Below are positions 18,303-26,032 of a DNA stretch of 64,000 bases, piece by piece (the first letter of the stretch is position 1; each line of letters begins with the position of its first letter). The translations under genes and the position numbers were made by a program. This stretch comes from Kytococcus sedentarius DSM 20547 (lineage in GTDB: Bacteria > Actinomycetota > Actinomycetes > Actinomycetales > Dermatophilaceae), in NCBI RefSeq assembly GCF_000023925.1, contig NC_013169.1:186001-250000 (forward strand). The letters are read 5' to 3'. The notes beneath the pieces were generated by a model. That model was not told where the DNA came from. It saw nothing but the letters and a program-made list of their open reading frames with translations, and did not search any database.

Positions 18303-18995
18303 TCAGGTCCCTCCGGTGCGCGGCGTCGCTTCACCGGAGGCGTTCTCGACCCCGCGGGGCCACCGGTTCCACAGGTGGTGCACCACCCCGTCCGATGAAC
18401 CGACCGCCTCGATGCTGAAGCGCCGTTGCAGTCCTCCCAGCCCGTCCCACAGCGGGGTGCCCTCGCCGAGTACGACGGGCACGGTCACCGTGTGCATGAC
18501 GTCCACCAGGTCGTCCGCCAGGAACGACCTCACGGAGGTGGGTCCGCCGCCAATGCGGACATCGAGACCCCCTGCAGCACCCTTGGCCTGGTCCAGTACC
18601 TCGGCCGGAGGTCCGCTGACGAAGTGGAACACCGTCCCGTTCGCGAACTCCATCGACTCCCGAGGGTGGTGGGTCATCACGAACACCGGCGTGCTGAACG
18701 GGGGCTCCTCGCCCCACCACCCACGCCAGCCCTCGTCGGTCCACGGCCCAGTCTCCGGCGTGAACTTGCCACGGCCCATGATCTCGGCGCCGATGCCTTG
18801 GCTCCAGAGGGTCGTCATCGCGCGCTCAAGGGTCAGCGGCGCGTCCACGTCACTCATCCCGTGGATGAAGCGGCCATCGAATCCGGCCATCAGCTCCAGC
18901 GCGTCGCCGAACGGCTTCTCCCGGGTGATGAAGGTGCCCGCGGCGTACCCGTCGAGCGAGACGTGCAGGTTGTGGATGCGAGTGCGTTGCGTCAT
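18303..18995 (-). CDS. Dihydrofolate reductase/RibD C-terminal-like reductase
   Basis: The 230-residue product is a member of the RibD-C/DHFR-like NADPH reductase family. It starts MTQRTRIHNLHVSLDGYAAG, the usual first strand, then has GAEIMGRGKF near residue 80 and GLDVRIGGGPTSVRSFL near 150, which is the cofactor-binding glycine stretch. Members are often found beside VOC and SRPBCC genes, and their substrates are mostly unknown. The ATG overlaps the true stop of the SRPBCC frame (18992-18994) by 4 bp, which shows that the upstream gene originally read through to here. Confidence 0.85.
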   Translation of the reverse strand: MTQRTRIHNLHVSLDGYAAGTFITREKPFGDALELMAGFDGRFIHGMSDVDAPLTLERAMTTLWSQGIGAEIMGRGKFTPETGPWTDEGWRGWWGEEPPFSTPVFVMTHHPRESMEFANGTVFHFVSGPPAEVLDQAKGAAGGLDVRIGGGPTSVRSFLADDLVDVMHTVTVPVVLGEGTPLWDGLGGLQRRFSIEAVGSSDGVVHHLWNRWPRGVENASGEATPRTGGT

Positions 18996-19435
18996 GCCCC
19001 CTCCTGCGGCATGTCGAGGGGAAAGACGGACATGGGTGAGCCGGTCTCGACCCATGTCTTCAGGTTGGACAGGATGGCCGGTCACACCCTGGCCACGGCA
19101 TCGCGCAGGTGCTCGGAAGGCAGCACGGTGTGGGTGAGAGTGAGCCTGGTGATGCCCTGGTGCTCGGCGAGGTCGAAGGCAACCCGTGAGTCACCCGCGT
19201 TCGGGAAGGTGAACGCCAATCGATGGGGTGCCGAGGCCTCCCGGACGGTCCCGGTGCCGTCCACCGTGCCGCTACCGTCTACCCGGACGTGCTGCCAGTC
19301 TGATCCGACGTGCCAGTCCGACACCGACGAGTGCCGCCACCAGATGGCCGTCTCCTCCGCATCGGTCAGGGCGGTCCACAGCCGCTGGGCGGGGGCGTCC
19401 ACGTACACCGTGTAACCACAGGACCAGGTGCTCAC
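18992..19435 (-). pseudogene. SRPBCC/AHSA1 family protein with in-frame TGA
   Basis: From the GTG at 19435 the frame encodes a START-like SRPBCC protein (STWSCGYTVYVDAPAQRLW, ETAIWWRHSSVSDW). It stops at a TGA at 19082-19084 after only 117 residues, lacking the C-terminal helix. The same frame then continues PAILSNLKTWVETGSP and runs to a second stop at 18992, giving the normal family length of about 147 and a 4-bp ATGA overlap with the next gene. AHSA1 proteins usually have Trp at the TGA position, so TGG to TGA is the simplest change. A truncated product, readthrough (UGA followed by C) or a sequence error are the alternatives. Confidence 0.85.
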
Positions 19436-19437
19436 GA

Positions 19438-19812
19438 TCAGCCCTCCCGCACGCCGCCGGCGTTCAGCACGCCGGTCTCCACACCCTCGGGGTCGGTCAG
19501 CGGCATCCACCGCAGGTCGTCGAAGCCGGCGACGTCACCGGACGAGGCCGGGTCGAGCCCCATCTCGGTCAGGCGTCGACCCTCGCCCGCGAGATCGCGG
19601 GCCCCGAAGGCGAAGCTGGTCTCCCCAGCGCGGTCCGGGTCGTGGATGACCTGGAAGAACACCTCTTGGCCCAGGTGCCACTCGCGGCAGCTCAGCATCG
19701 GCTCGGCGTCCCACGTGCGCCCGAGGAACCGGGCGTACCACTGGGCCATCTCGTCGTGGTCGGCCACGTAGCGCGTGACGAAGACCGTGGTCACCTCCAT
19801 CGGCTGCGTCAC
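19438..19812 (-). CDS. VOC superfamily (glyoxalase/bleomycin-resistance fold) protein
   Basis: This is a 124-residue single-domain VOC protein. It begins VTTVFVTRYVADHDEMAQWY and ends with WMPLTDPEGVETGVLNAGG, where Glu near the C-terminus is in the usual metal-ligand position. There is no clear matching N-terminal His, so its metal binding is doubtful. Its ATG overlaps the stop of the upstream VOC gene by 4 bp and its stop lies 2 bp before the GTG of the SRPBCC frame. Its role within the operon is unknown. Confidence 0.8.
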   Translation of the reverse strand: MTQPMEVTTVFVTRYVADHDEMAQWYARFLGRTWDAEPMLSCREWHLGQEVFFQVIHDPDRAGETSFAFGARDLAGEGRRLTEMGLDPASSGDVAGFDDLRWMPLTDPEGVETGVLNAGGVREG

Positions 19813-20612
19813 TGGCCGGCCTCCATCTGGGTCTGCATCTCCTCGGATCCCTCGAACAGCCCGAACGCCGCACCCGCCGGGGTGGTCAGGTGCGCCGAGC
19901 GGCCGAAGCCGAGGTCCATCACCTCACCCACCTGCCCGGCACCGAGTTCCCGCGCCCTCGCCAGCACCGGGTCCAGCTGCGGCACCAGCGTGTACTGCAC
20001 CCACAGCGCCTCCTCGCCGGCCTCCAGCGGGCCGATGCCGAAGATCCCGTCCTGACCCAGCTGCGCCACCGAGTAGGGCGCCATCTGGTGGTCGAAGCTG
20101 AACCCGAACAGCTCGCCGTAGAACGCCTCGGCGGCCGCCACGTCCGGGGTCAGCAGGTCCTGCCAGCAGGGGAAGCCCAGCTCGTCCACGGCGCCGTAGC
20201 CCAGCATCCCGTGGCTCTCGTAGAAGGCCACCAGAGCCCCGGCGGGGTCCACGATCGCCGAGAAACGTCCATGGTCCGGCACCGTGGTGGGCGCAATCTC
20301 CTCGGTCGCCCCCAGCTCCAGGGCCTTCGCGTGCGTGACGTCGGCATCGTCGGTGGCCAAGAAGACCGCGGCCACGTCGACCCCGCACGGCAGTGCCGGG
20401 CCGATGCCGAATACATGGCGCCCGTCGATCTGGGCCGTGGTGTATCCGCCCATCTCCGGGCCACCAGCGGGGATGTCCATGGCGATCAGTCCGGGCTCGA
20501 CCTCCCGGGAGAAGAGCTGCCGGAAGAACTCGGCCGTCCCCTCCGGGTCGGTGGTCCAGAAGTCCCGCCAGATGGGCGTTCCGGGTCGCTGGGTGCTGGT
20601 CCGTGCGGTCAT
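19809..20612 (-). CDS. Two-domain VOC family protein
   Basis: This 267-residue protein has two tandem VOC domains, each with paired beta-alpha-beta units: about 8-130 starting at TPIWRDFWTTDPEGTAEFF, and about 140-262 starting at LGFPCWQDLLTPDVAAAEAF. The C-terminal segment HLTTPAGAAFGLFEG is typical. It is a clear paralogue of the next upstream gene. Family members bind metals or small molecules, often in resistance or degradation. The DNA encoding its last 70 residues is near-identical to the remnant at 16392-16606. It starts one base into the stop codon of its neighbour (TGATG). Confidence 0.87.
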   Translation of the reverse strand: MTARTSTQRPGTPIWRDFWTTDPEGTAEFFRQLFSREVEPGLIAMDIPAGGPEMGGYTTAQIDGRHVFGIGPALPCGVDVAAVFLATDDADVTHAKALELGATEEIAPTTVPDHGRFSAIVDPAGALVAFYESHGMLGYGAVDELGFPCWQDLLTPDVAAAEAFYGELFGFSFDHQMAPYSVAQLGQDGIFGIGPLEAGEEALWVQYTLVPQLDPVLARARELGAGQVGEVMDLGFGRSAHLTTPAGAAFGLFEGSEEMQTQMEAGQ

Positions 20613-21367
20613 CAGTTCTCTCCCTGCTCGTCGGTCGTCTGAAAGATCCCGAAGGCCGCTCCGCCGGGCGTCCGCAGGTCGATCCACGCACCGAAGGGCG
20701 CGCTGTCACGGTGCGTCTCGGTGGCGCCCAGCGCGACGGCCGTGGAGAGCGTCGCGTCGAGGTCCTCCACCATCACGTACTGCATCCAGTGCGAGGAGGA
20801 CGCCTCTGGCCCGATGCCGAAGAGCGCGTCCTCGCCGAACCCACCGATCGGGTACCCGGGCATGTCGTCCCCGAACTCGATGCCGAACAGCTCGCCGTAG
20901 AAGCGGCGTGCTGCATCCGCATCGGTGGAGTAGAGCGTCTGCCAGCAGGGGAAGCCGACCTCGTCCACCGCGGCGTAGCCGGTCTGCTCACCCGCCTGCC
21001 AGAACGAGACGAGCGCCCCGGTGGGGTCGACCACGGTGGAGAAGCGCCCGGTGGGGCCGGCGTCCATCGGCGCGATCGCCTCTGTGGCGCCCAGCTCGAG
21101 CGCCCGCGCGTGGGTCGCGTCCACGTCGTCGCTCGCCAGGAAGAGCGCAGCGATGTCGGTGGGCGCCTCCTCGGCGGTGGCCGGCCCGATGCCGCACACC
21201 GCGCCCTGCGGCAGCTCGGCGACGGAGTACCCGGGCTCGGGACCGTTCTCACGGATGGTGCAGCCGAGCACCTCGGTGAGGAAACGCGCCGTGCCCTCCG
21301 GGTCGGTGGTCCAGAAGTCGCGCCACACGGGTGTCCCGGGGTGTTGGGTGGTGGTGCGTGCGGTCAT
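20612..21367 (-). CDS. Two-domain VOC family protein, first gene of operon
   Basis: This 251-residue paralogue of the following gene begins with nearly the same residues (TPVWRDFWTTDPEGTARFL) and has the second domain at VGFPCWQTLYSTDADAARRF. Two repeated metal-site-like segments end ALFLASDDVDATH and QYVMVEDLDATL. It heads an operon of eight overlapping genes running to 16718. Two ATGTG-N9-CACAT palindromes lie directly upstream in the space shared with a divergent TetR gene, so it is very probably TetR-controlled. Confidence 0.87.
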   Translation of the reverse strand: MTARTTTQHPGTPVWRDFWTTDPEGTARFLTEVLGCTIRENGPEPGYSVAELPQGAVCGIGPATAEEAPTDIAALFLASDDVDATHARALELGATEAIAPMDAGPTGRFSTVVDPTGALVSFWQAGEQTGYAAVDEVGFPCWQTLYSTDADAARRFYGELFGIEFGDDMPGYPIGGFGEDALFGIGPEASSSHWMQYVMVEDLDATLSTAVALGATETHRDSAPFGAWIDLRTPGGAAFGIFQTTDEQGEN

Positions 21368-21388
21368 GGTGCAGGTCCCTTCAGAGGA

Positions 21389-21431
21389 ATGTGAACGGTG
21401 TCCACATGTAGGATGTGTTCACCGTACACAT
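21389..21431. promoter_or_regulatory. Paired TetR operator in the divergent promoter region
   Basis: Two 19-bp palindromes, ATGTG-N9-CACAT at 21389-21407 and ATGTGT-N7-ACACAT at 21413-21431, lie with centres 24 bp apart. They also form a larger inverted repeat: 21391-21407 and the complement of 21413-21429 match at 14 of 17 positions around a GTAGG centre. The block fills nearly all the gap between the VOC operon start (21367) and the TetR start (21443), and its right edge touches the TetR ribosome binding site. Confidence 0.75.
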
Positions 21432-21442
21432 CAAGGAGTCCC

Positions 21443-22099
21443 GTGCCAAGCCCCCCATCCGATCCCGGTGAGAACCCCGCCCCGCGCGGGGGCTACCACC
21501 ACGGCGACCTGCGCGCCGCCCTCATCGAGCAGGCAGAGGCCGTGGCCCGGGAGAAAGGTCCGGAGGCACTGACGATGCGGGCGCTCACCCGCCAGGTGGG
21601 CGTCAGTGCGAACGCGGCCTACCGCCACTTCGCTGACCGCGCCGCCCTGGTGCAGGAGGTCACCTTCCGGGGCCAGGCGGCCATGGCCCGCGCGATGGAC
21701 GCCGCCCGCGCCGCGCTGCCCGCCCGGGCCGATGGGGCCGCGCACCTCACCGCGGTGGGTCGCAGCTACATCGAGGCCGCACGGGCCGAACCCGGGCTGT
21801 TCCGCACGGCCTTCACCGAGCCGGCGGACCTCGAGCTCTCCGCCGACCCCCGGGCCGCTGGCGATTCGGGCCTCACCCCCTTCCTGCACCTGGCCGATGC
21901 CCTCGACCGCATGGTCGCCGACGGCTCGCTGGCCGCTGAGCTGCGCGAGGGCGCCGAGGCGCCGTGCTGGTCGGCCGTGCACGGGTTCTCGATGCTGGTC
22001 GTCTCCGGCCCGCTGCGCAGCGCACCGGCCGAGGTGGTCGACGCCCTGGCCGCGCGCACTGTGGCCACCGCCGTGCTCGGCATCACCCAGGCGCCGTGA
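21443..22099 (+). CDS. TetR/AcrR family transcriptional regulator
   Basis: This 218-residue repressor has an N-terminal helix-turn-helix (GYHHGDLRAALIEQAEAVA, then VGVSANAAYRHFADRAALV near residue 52) and a C-terminal ligand domain of the TetR_C-33 or WHG type. An AAGGAG lies 4 nt before the GTG, which fixes the start. It is divergent from the VOC operon across a paired palindrome, so it most probably represses both itself and that operon. The ligand is unknown; the VOC/DHFR/SRPBCC content suggests a reactive or toxic small molecule. Confidence 0.9.
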   Translation: MPSPPSDPGENPAPRGGYHHGDLRAALIEQAEAVAREKGPEALTMRALTRQVGVSANAAYRHFADRAALVQEVTFRGQAAMARAMDAARAALPARADGAAHLTAVGRSYIEAARAEPGLFRTAFTEPADLELSADPRAAGDSGLTPFLHLADALDRMVADGSLAAELREGAEAPCWSAVHGFSMLVVSGPLRSAPAEVVDALAARTVATAVLGITQAP

Positions 22100-22141
22100 A
22101 ACCCGATTGACCGGCAGCGCCCCAGCGGCGAGCCTCGCCCC

Positions 22142-22684
22142 ATGACCACCGCAGCGCAGAACCTCACCCCCGACCCGCCGGACACCCGTCCCGACCAGGC
22201 CTTCCTGGCCGGCGACCGGGAGAACCTCGAGTGGTGGGTAGAGCTGTACCGACAGACCCTGCCGCTCAAAGTCGGCGGGCTCACCGGCGAGCAGCTCGCC
22301 CAGCGCGCGGTCCCCCCATCGTCGCTGTCGTTGGCGGGCATCGTCCGCCACCTCACCGAGGTGGAGCTGTACTGGTGCGGTGAGGTCGTCGCGGGTGCGG
22401 AGGTGCCGGACGTCTACTTCACCCCCGCCTCACCGGAGGGGGACTTCCTCGATGCCGAGGCCGCGACCGCCGTACAGGATGTCGCCGCCTTCTCCGATGC
22501 GGTGGACCGCGCCCGCGCCTGGTGTGCGGGGGTCACCGACCTCGACGCCCCCGTCGCCGGCACCCGCCACGGGAACCCGGTGAACCTGCGCTGGGTGTAC
22601 GCGCACCTCATCGAGGAGTACGCCCGGCACCTGGGGCACGCGGACCTGCTGCGCGAGGTCGTCGACGGCCGCACCGGCTACTGA
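22142..22684 (+). CDS. DinB family protein (DUF664)
   Basis: This 180-residue protein has the DinB four-helix fold: GIVRHLTEVELYWCGEV near residue 65 carries the first conserved His, and YAHLIEEYARHLGHADLL near 155 carries the HxxxH-like pair. DUF664 members are metal-dependent and thought to act in thiol (mycothiol) chemistry. It follows the TetR gene by 42 bp and may be part of the same regulon. Its last 7 bp overlap the 3' end of the convergent MFS gene. Confidence 0.85.
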   Translation: MTTAAQNLTPDPPDTRPDQAFLAGDRENLEWWVELYRQTLPLKVGGLTGEQLAQRAVPPSSLSLAGIVRHLTEVELYWCGEVVAGAEVPDVYFTPASPEGDFLDAEAATAVQDVAAFSDAVDRARAWCAGVTDLDAPVAGTRHGNPVNLRWVYAHLIEEYARHLGHADLLREVVDGRTGY

Positions 22685-23952
22685 GCGGCGGGCTCCTGCG
22701 CCGGCCAGGAGGCATCGGCCTGGTCGGACAACACGGGCGGCGCGGGTCGGGTGTCGAACTCCCGGAAGCTGGGCACCACCAGCGGGGCGAGGGTGGCCAC
22801 GAGGTAGGCCCCAGCCAGCGCCCACAGGGCCCACCGCCAGCCCAGCCCCGAGGCCAGGAGGCCGCCGAGCAGGCCACCGAGTGGCATGAGCGACCAGCCC
22901 AGGGAGGCGCTCAACGCCGAGACGCGCCCCGTGAGCCCGGCCGGGATCCGTTCGAAGATCACCGCTCCCAGGATGGGGTTGAGGAAACCGGACGCCGCGC
23001 CGGTGACGGCGAAGACGGTGACCACCACCCACAGGGGTGCGCCGAGGGTCAGGACGGCAAAACGCACCGGTCCGGTGACGAGGAAGCCGATGACGTAGGT
23101 CCGGAACCGGGGGAGCCGATGGGCCCAGCGGGCGGCGGCCAGGGAGCTGACGGTGGCGGCGGCCGAGAAGACCGTCAGCAGCAGGCTGATGCCGGCCGCG
23201 CCGGCGCCCGTCTCGCGTGCCCAGACCGGGAACAGCACGGCCGACCAGGCCAGGTCCAGTAGGTTGGTGACCGCGACCATCCCACTGATGCCCAGGAGCA
23301 CGGCATCGTGGCGGATGAAGTCCCACCCGCCCAGCAGGGAGCGCAGGTACGGCTCGCGCGTGTCGCGCTGGGCGCTCGGCCGGGACGCTGCGGCCGTGGT
23401 CGCCCCCAGGGCCGCGGCGCCGAGGACGAAGCAGGCCGCCACCACGAACAGGGTGCGGGGCGCGCCGAGCTGGGTGATGAGCAGGCCCGCGGCGGCCGCG
23501 CCCGCCATCGCGGAACCGCGGTCGATGGCGCCGTGGTAGCCGGTCACGCGTTCCAGGGGCACCCGGGCCAGCTCCGTGACGCCGGGGATCATGGCCTGCT
23601 TGGCCCCGTCGGCAGGCCCCCGCAGCGCGCCCCCGGCGGCGACGAGCAGCAGCAGGGCCCAGAAGGGCAGCGCGCCGCGCAGGTGCAGCAGCGGGATCAG
23701 TCCGAACACGGCGGCCGACCCGAGGTCGCAGACACACGCCACCCGGCGTGGGCCGAGCCGGTCGGTCAACGGTCCGCCCAGCACCTTGAAGACCACCAGG
23801 GGCAGCAGCTCGGCGGCCGAGACGAGGCCGGTCTGCGTGGCCGAGCCGGTGGTCACCAGGACGAACCACGGGATCACCACCATGCTCATCCGGGTGGCCG
23901 TGATCGTGAAGGTCTCGGCCGTCAGCAGTCCTCGCAGGGGTAGGGCGCTCAC
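22678..23952 (-). CDS. MFS drug-efflux-type transporter
   Basis: The 424-residue protein has twelve predicted helices and the loop 2-3 motif GGPLTDRLGPRRV near residue 65. It resembles multidrug exporters of the macrolide-efflux (MefA-like) group, with FIRHDAVLLGISGMVAVTNL after the central loop. It starts 9 bp after the stop of an ArsR-type regulator, so the two form an operon in which the regulator probably responds to the exported compound. The substrate is not predictable. Confidence 0.88.
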   Translation of the reverse strand: MSALPLRGLLTAETFTITATRMSMVVIPWFVLVTTGSATQTGLVSAAELLPLVVFKVLGGPLTDRLGPRRVACVCDLGSAAVFGLIPLLHLRGALPFWALLLLVAAGGALRGPADGAKQAMIPGVTELARVPLERVTGYHGAIDRGSAMAGAAAAGLLITQLGAPRTLFVVAACFVLGAAALGATTAAASRPSAQRDTREPYLRSLLGGWDFIRHDAVLLGISGMVAVTNLLDLAWSAVLFPVWARETGAGAAGISLLLTVFSAAATVSSLAAARWAHRLPRFRTYVIGFLVTGPVRFAVLTLGAPLWVVVTVFAVTGAASGFLNPILGAVIFERIPAGLTGRVSALSASLGWSLMPLGGLLGGLLASGLGWRWALWALAGAYLVATLAPLVVPSFREFDTRPAPPVLSDQADASWPAQEPAAQ

Positions 23953-23961
23953 GCTGGCTCC

Positions 23962-24540
23962 TCAGGTCTGGTCCGGGGCGGGGGGCATCGCGTGGGGCGA
24001 TAGCGCCGCGTTCAGGTTGACCCAGTACGGCTGTGCCTCCGGCACGTCCTCCTCGGGCCAGGACGTGATGACCTCGATGAGGGCGTCCCGCAGCGCGTGC
24101 GCACGCTCGGGGGTCAGGCGCAGCATCCAGTCGCTCGTGGTGCCGGCTCGTCGCCACGCGGCAGGCAGTGTCTCGGCCTGCTCCACGACCTGCTGCAGCT
24201 GCTGTGAGTAGACCACCGCCACGGCTTGCTGGTACGCCCCGAAGGTCTCGCGCTCCTGGGGGGTCAACCCCTTGGAGGAGGTGCGGGTGGAGCGGTGGAC
24301 CGCCCGCCACCAGCGCTCGCGCGAGGAGCCGCGGCCCTTGTCCTCCTCGATGAAGCCGTGCTGTGCCAGCTGTCGCAGGTGGTAGGACGTGGCACCGCTG
24401 TTGACGCCGAGGTGCTGCGCGAGACCCGTGGCGGTGTTGGGGCCCGAGGTGCGGAGCAGTCCCAGGAGCCGTAGGCGGACCGGGTGGGAGAGGGCTCGCA
24501 GCCCCTCGGGGCCGGGGGTGCTGATCTCGGGCGGGGTCAT
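23962..24540 (-). CDS. ArsR-type winged-helix transcriptional regulator
   Basis: This 192-residue regulator has a winged helix at residues 12-85 (LRALSHPVRLRLLGLLRTSG, then HLGVNSGATSYHLRQLAQHG) with a C-terminal extension of unknown ligand-binding type. No metal-binding Cys pair is visible, so it is not a classical arsenic sensor. The ATG at 24540 is chosen because the -10 hexamer TACGGT lies 6 nt upstream and no Shine-Dalgarno is present; a further in-frame ATG upstream would place the operator within the coding region. It is transcribed with the MFS gene. Confidence 0.86.
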   Translation of the reverse strand: MTPPEISTPGPEGLRALSHPVRLRLLGLLRTSGPNTATGLAQHLGVNSGATSYHLRQLAQHGFIEEDKGRGSSRERWWRAVHRSTRTSSKGLTPQERETFGAYQQAVAVVYSQQLQQVVEQAETLPAAWRRAGTTSDWMLRLTPERAHALRDALIEVITSWPEEDVPEAQPYWVNLNAALSPHAMPPAPDQT

Positions 24541-24546
24541 GCCGTG

Positions 24547-24552
24547 ACCGTA
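24547..24552 (-). promoter_or_regulatory. -10 element of a predicted leaderless ArsR-MFS transcript
   Basis: On the minus strand TACGGT stands 6 nt before the ATG. It abuts the palindromes at 24558-24585, so repressor binding would cover the promoter. Confidence 0.55.
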
Positions 24553-24557
24553 ACCGT

Positions 24558-24585
24558 GCAAAGGAAACTTTGCAAACATTCCTTT
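24558..24585. promoter_or_regulatory. Nested palindromes, candidate ArsR operator
   Basis: GCAAAG-GAAA-CTTTGC (24558-24573) is a perfect dyad, and AAAGGAA (24560-24566) with TTCCTTT (24579-24585) forms a second one. This AT-rich block is unlike its GC-rich surroundings and lies immediately upstream of the regulator's promoter. Confidence 0.7.
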
Positions 24586-24741
24586 GGCCACGTGGTCAGG
24601 TCCGATCCGTCTGCCCTGGCCGGGCCGCACCCATCGGTTCGTCGCGATTGGGGCGAAACGAGCTGTGAAGGCCCCACGGGCGACGAATGGATCGCCAGTC
24701 TGCCCACCCGCGACGAACCGGCGGCGACCGGCCCACGTCGC

Positions 24742-24747
24742 TACCCT
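24742..24747 (+). promoter_or_regulatory. -10 element of a predicted leaderless Nudix-hydrolase transcript
   Basis: TACCCT ends 7 nt before the ATG at 24755 and there is no ribosome binding site. Confidence 0.55.
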
Positions 24748-24754
24748 GCCCACC

Positions 24755-25954
24755 ATGACTGCGACGTCCGCCGACCAGCCGCCCATCGTCGTCACCGGGG
24801 TGGTGGTGCAGGACGATGCGGGGCGCGTCCTGACCGTCCGCAAGCGCGGCACCGAGCGCTTCATGCTCCCCGGCGGCAAGCCGGAGCCGGGGGAGTCGCC
24901 GGCGCAGACCGGGGCGCGGGAGCTGGGTGAGGAGCTCGGGCTGCGGGTGGACCCCGCATCGATGCAGTTGCTCGGCGCGTTCTCCGGCCCGGCGGCCAAC
25001 GAGCCGGGCCGCCTCCTGGAGAGCACCGTCTTCCACGCCCGTCCCGAGGGGGAGCCGCGGGCGGCCGCCGAGATCGACGAGCTGCGCTGGCTCCCGGTGG
25101 ATGCCGGCGCGCTCGACGCCGAGATTTCCCCCGAGTTCCTGGCCCCGATGCTGGCTGACAACGTGCTGCCGATCCTGCGTACCGCCCGGGCCGAGGAAGC
25201 AGCCATCGCCCGCCTGGTGGACACCGCGCCAGAGCCGGGGGAGGACATCGGCACCGGCGGGCTGGTCGTCGAGACCTTCGGCGGCCGCCCCGATGGGGTG
25301 CGCCCGGTGACGGTGCTCGTGCACGGCGGCTTCTGGCGGCCCACCATCGACCGCACCCACCTGCGCGCGGCGGCCCACGTGCTGGCCGACCACGGCTTCC
25401 TCGTGGCCCTTCCGGAGTACCGCCGCGAGCCCGGCAACCCCCGGGCCGCGCTCGACGACCTGCTCGCCGTGGACGACCTGCTGGCAGCGGACGGCTGGTA
25501 CGACGCGCCCGTGGCCGGCATCTGGGTGGGGCACTCCGCCGGCGGGCACCTGGCGATGCTGCGGGGCCTGCAGCCCGGCCGCACCCCCGTGGGCGTGCTG
25601 TCGCTGGCGGGCGCCCACGACCTCACCCGCACCGCCACCGAGTTCCTGGGGCACGGCGCGGCTGTCGACTGGGTGGGGGCGCGGCCGCAGGAGGCGCCTG
25701 AGGCCTACGCCGAGCTCGACCCCCGGCTGCTGTGGCCTGATGCGGGGCGCGACCACGTGATGCTCGTGCACGGGTCCGAGGACGCGACCGTTCCCCCGGC
25801 GCACTCGGAGGACTTCCCGGCACCCTCCCGCATCGTCCCCGGCGCCCACCACGCGGACCTGGTGGACCCGGACTCCCCGCACTGGCACCACGTGCACACC
25901 GCCTGGCTCGAGGTCTACGCGGGGATGTTCCAGACGTCAACGCCAGGATCCTGA
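24755..25954 (+). CDS. Nudix hydrolase fused to a kynurenine formamidase-like alpha/beta hydrolase
   Basis: A single 399-residue chain joins two enzymes. Residues 1-150 are a Nudix domain with a complete Nudix box near 42-65 (GGKPEPGESPAQTGAREL continuing GEELGL). Residues 180-399 are an alpha/beta hydrolase with HGGFW at about 189 (oxyanion loop), GHSAGGHL at about 258 (nucleophile), Asp in GSEDATVPP near 338 and His in GAHHADL near 365. The HGG(F/Y)W and GHSAG(G/A)HL pair is typical of kynurenine formamidase and related esterases. Tryptophan dioxygenase and kynureninase genes lie 6-9 kb away, so the missing formamidase step may be supplied here. The fusion itself is unusual, and formamidase activity is inference. 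Confidence 0.85.
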   Translation: MTATSADQPPIVVTGVVVQDDAGRVLTVRKRGTERFMLPGGKPEPGESPAQTGARELGEELGLRVDPASMQLLGAFSGPAANEPGRLLESTVFHARPEGEPRAAAEIDELRWLPVDAGALDAEISPEFLAPMLADNVLPILRTARAEEAAIARLVDTAPEPGEDIGTGGLVVETFGGRPDGVRPVTVLVHGGFWRPTIDRTHLRAAAHVLADHGFLVALPEYRREPGNPRAALDDLLAVDDLLAADGWYDAPVAGIWVGHSAGGHLAMLRGLQPGRTPVGVLSLAGAHDLTRTATEFLGHGAAVDWVGARPQEAPEAYAELDPRLLWPDAGRDHVMLVHGSEDATVPPAHSEDFPAPSRIVPGAHHADLVDPDSPHWHHVHTAWLEVYAGMFQTSTPGS

Positions 25955-25967
25955 GGGTCTCGGACTT

Positions 25968-26009
25968 TTCAGATATGACGTGAAATCAGCCAAATCTGTT
26001 CAGATATGA
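25968..26009. promoter_or_regulatory. Direct repeats upstream of lipoprotein gene
   Basis: TTCAGATATGA occurs at 25968-25978 and again at 25999-26009, 31 bp apart (three helical turns), in an AT-rich patch just before the -10 element at 26021. This suggests binding of an activator or repressor to the lipoprotein promoter. Confidence 0.5.
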
Positions 26010-26020
26010 ATACTGAGTGC

Positions 26021-26026
26021 TACTGT
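26021..26026 (+). promoter_or_regulatory. -10 element of a predicted leaderless lipoprotein transcript
   Basis: TACTGT ends 6 nt before the ATG at 26033, with no ribosome binding site in between. Confidence 0.55.
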
Positions 26027-26032
26027 GGCGCG

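Noticed and set aside
8430-19435. Genome-wide stop-codon recoding (TAG/TGA as sense)
   Set aside because: Many intact genes in the window end with TGA or TAG at the expected place, and only single internal stops occur. Point changes or local readthrough suffice.
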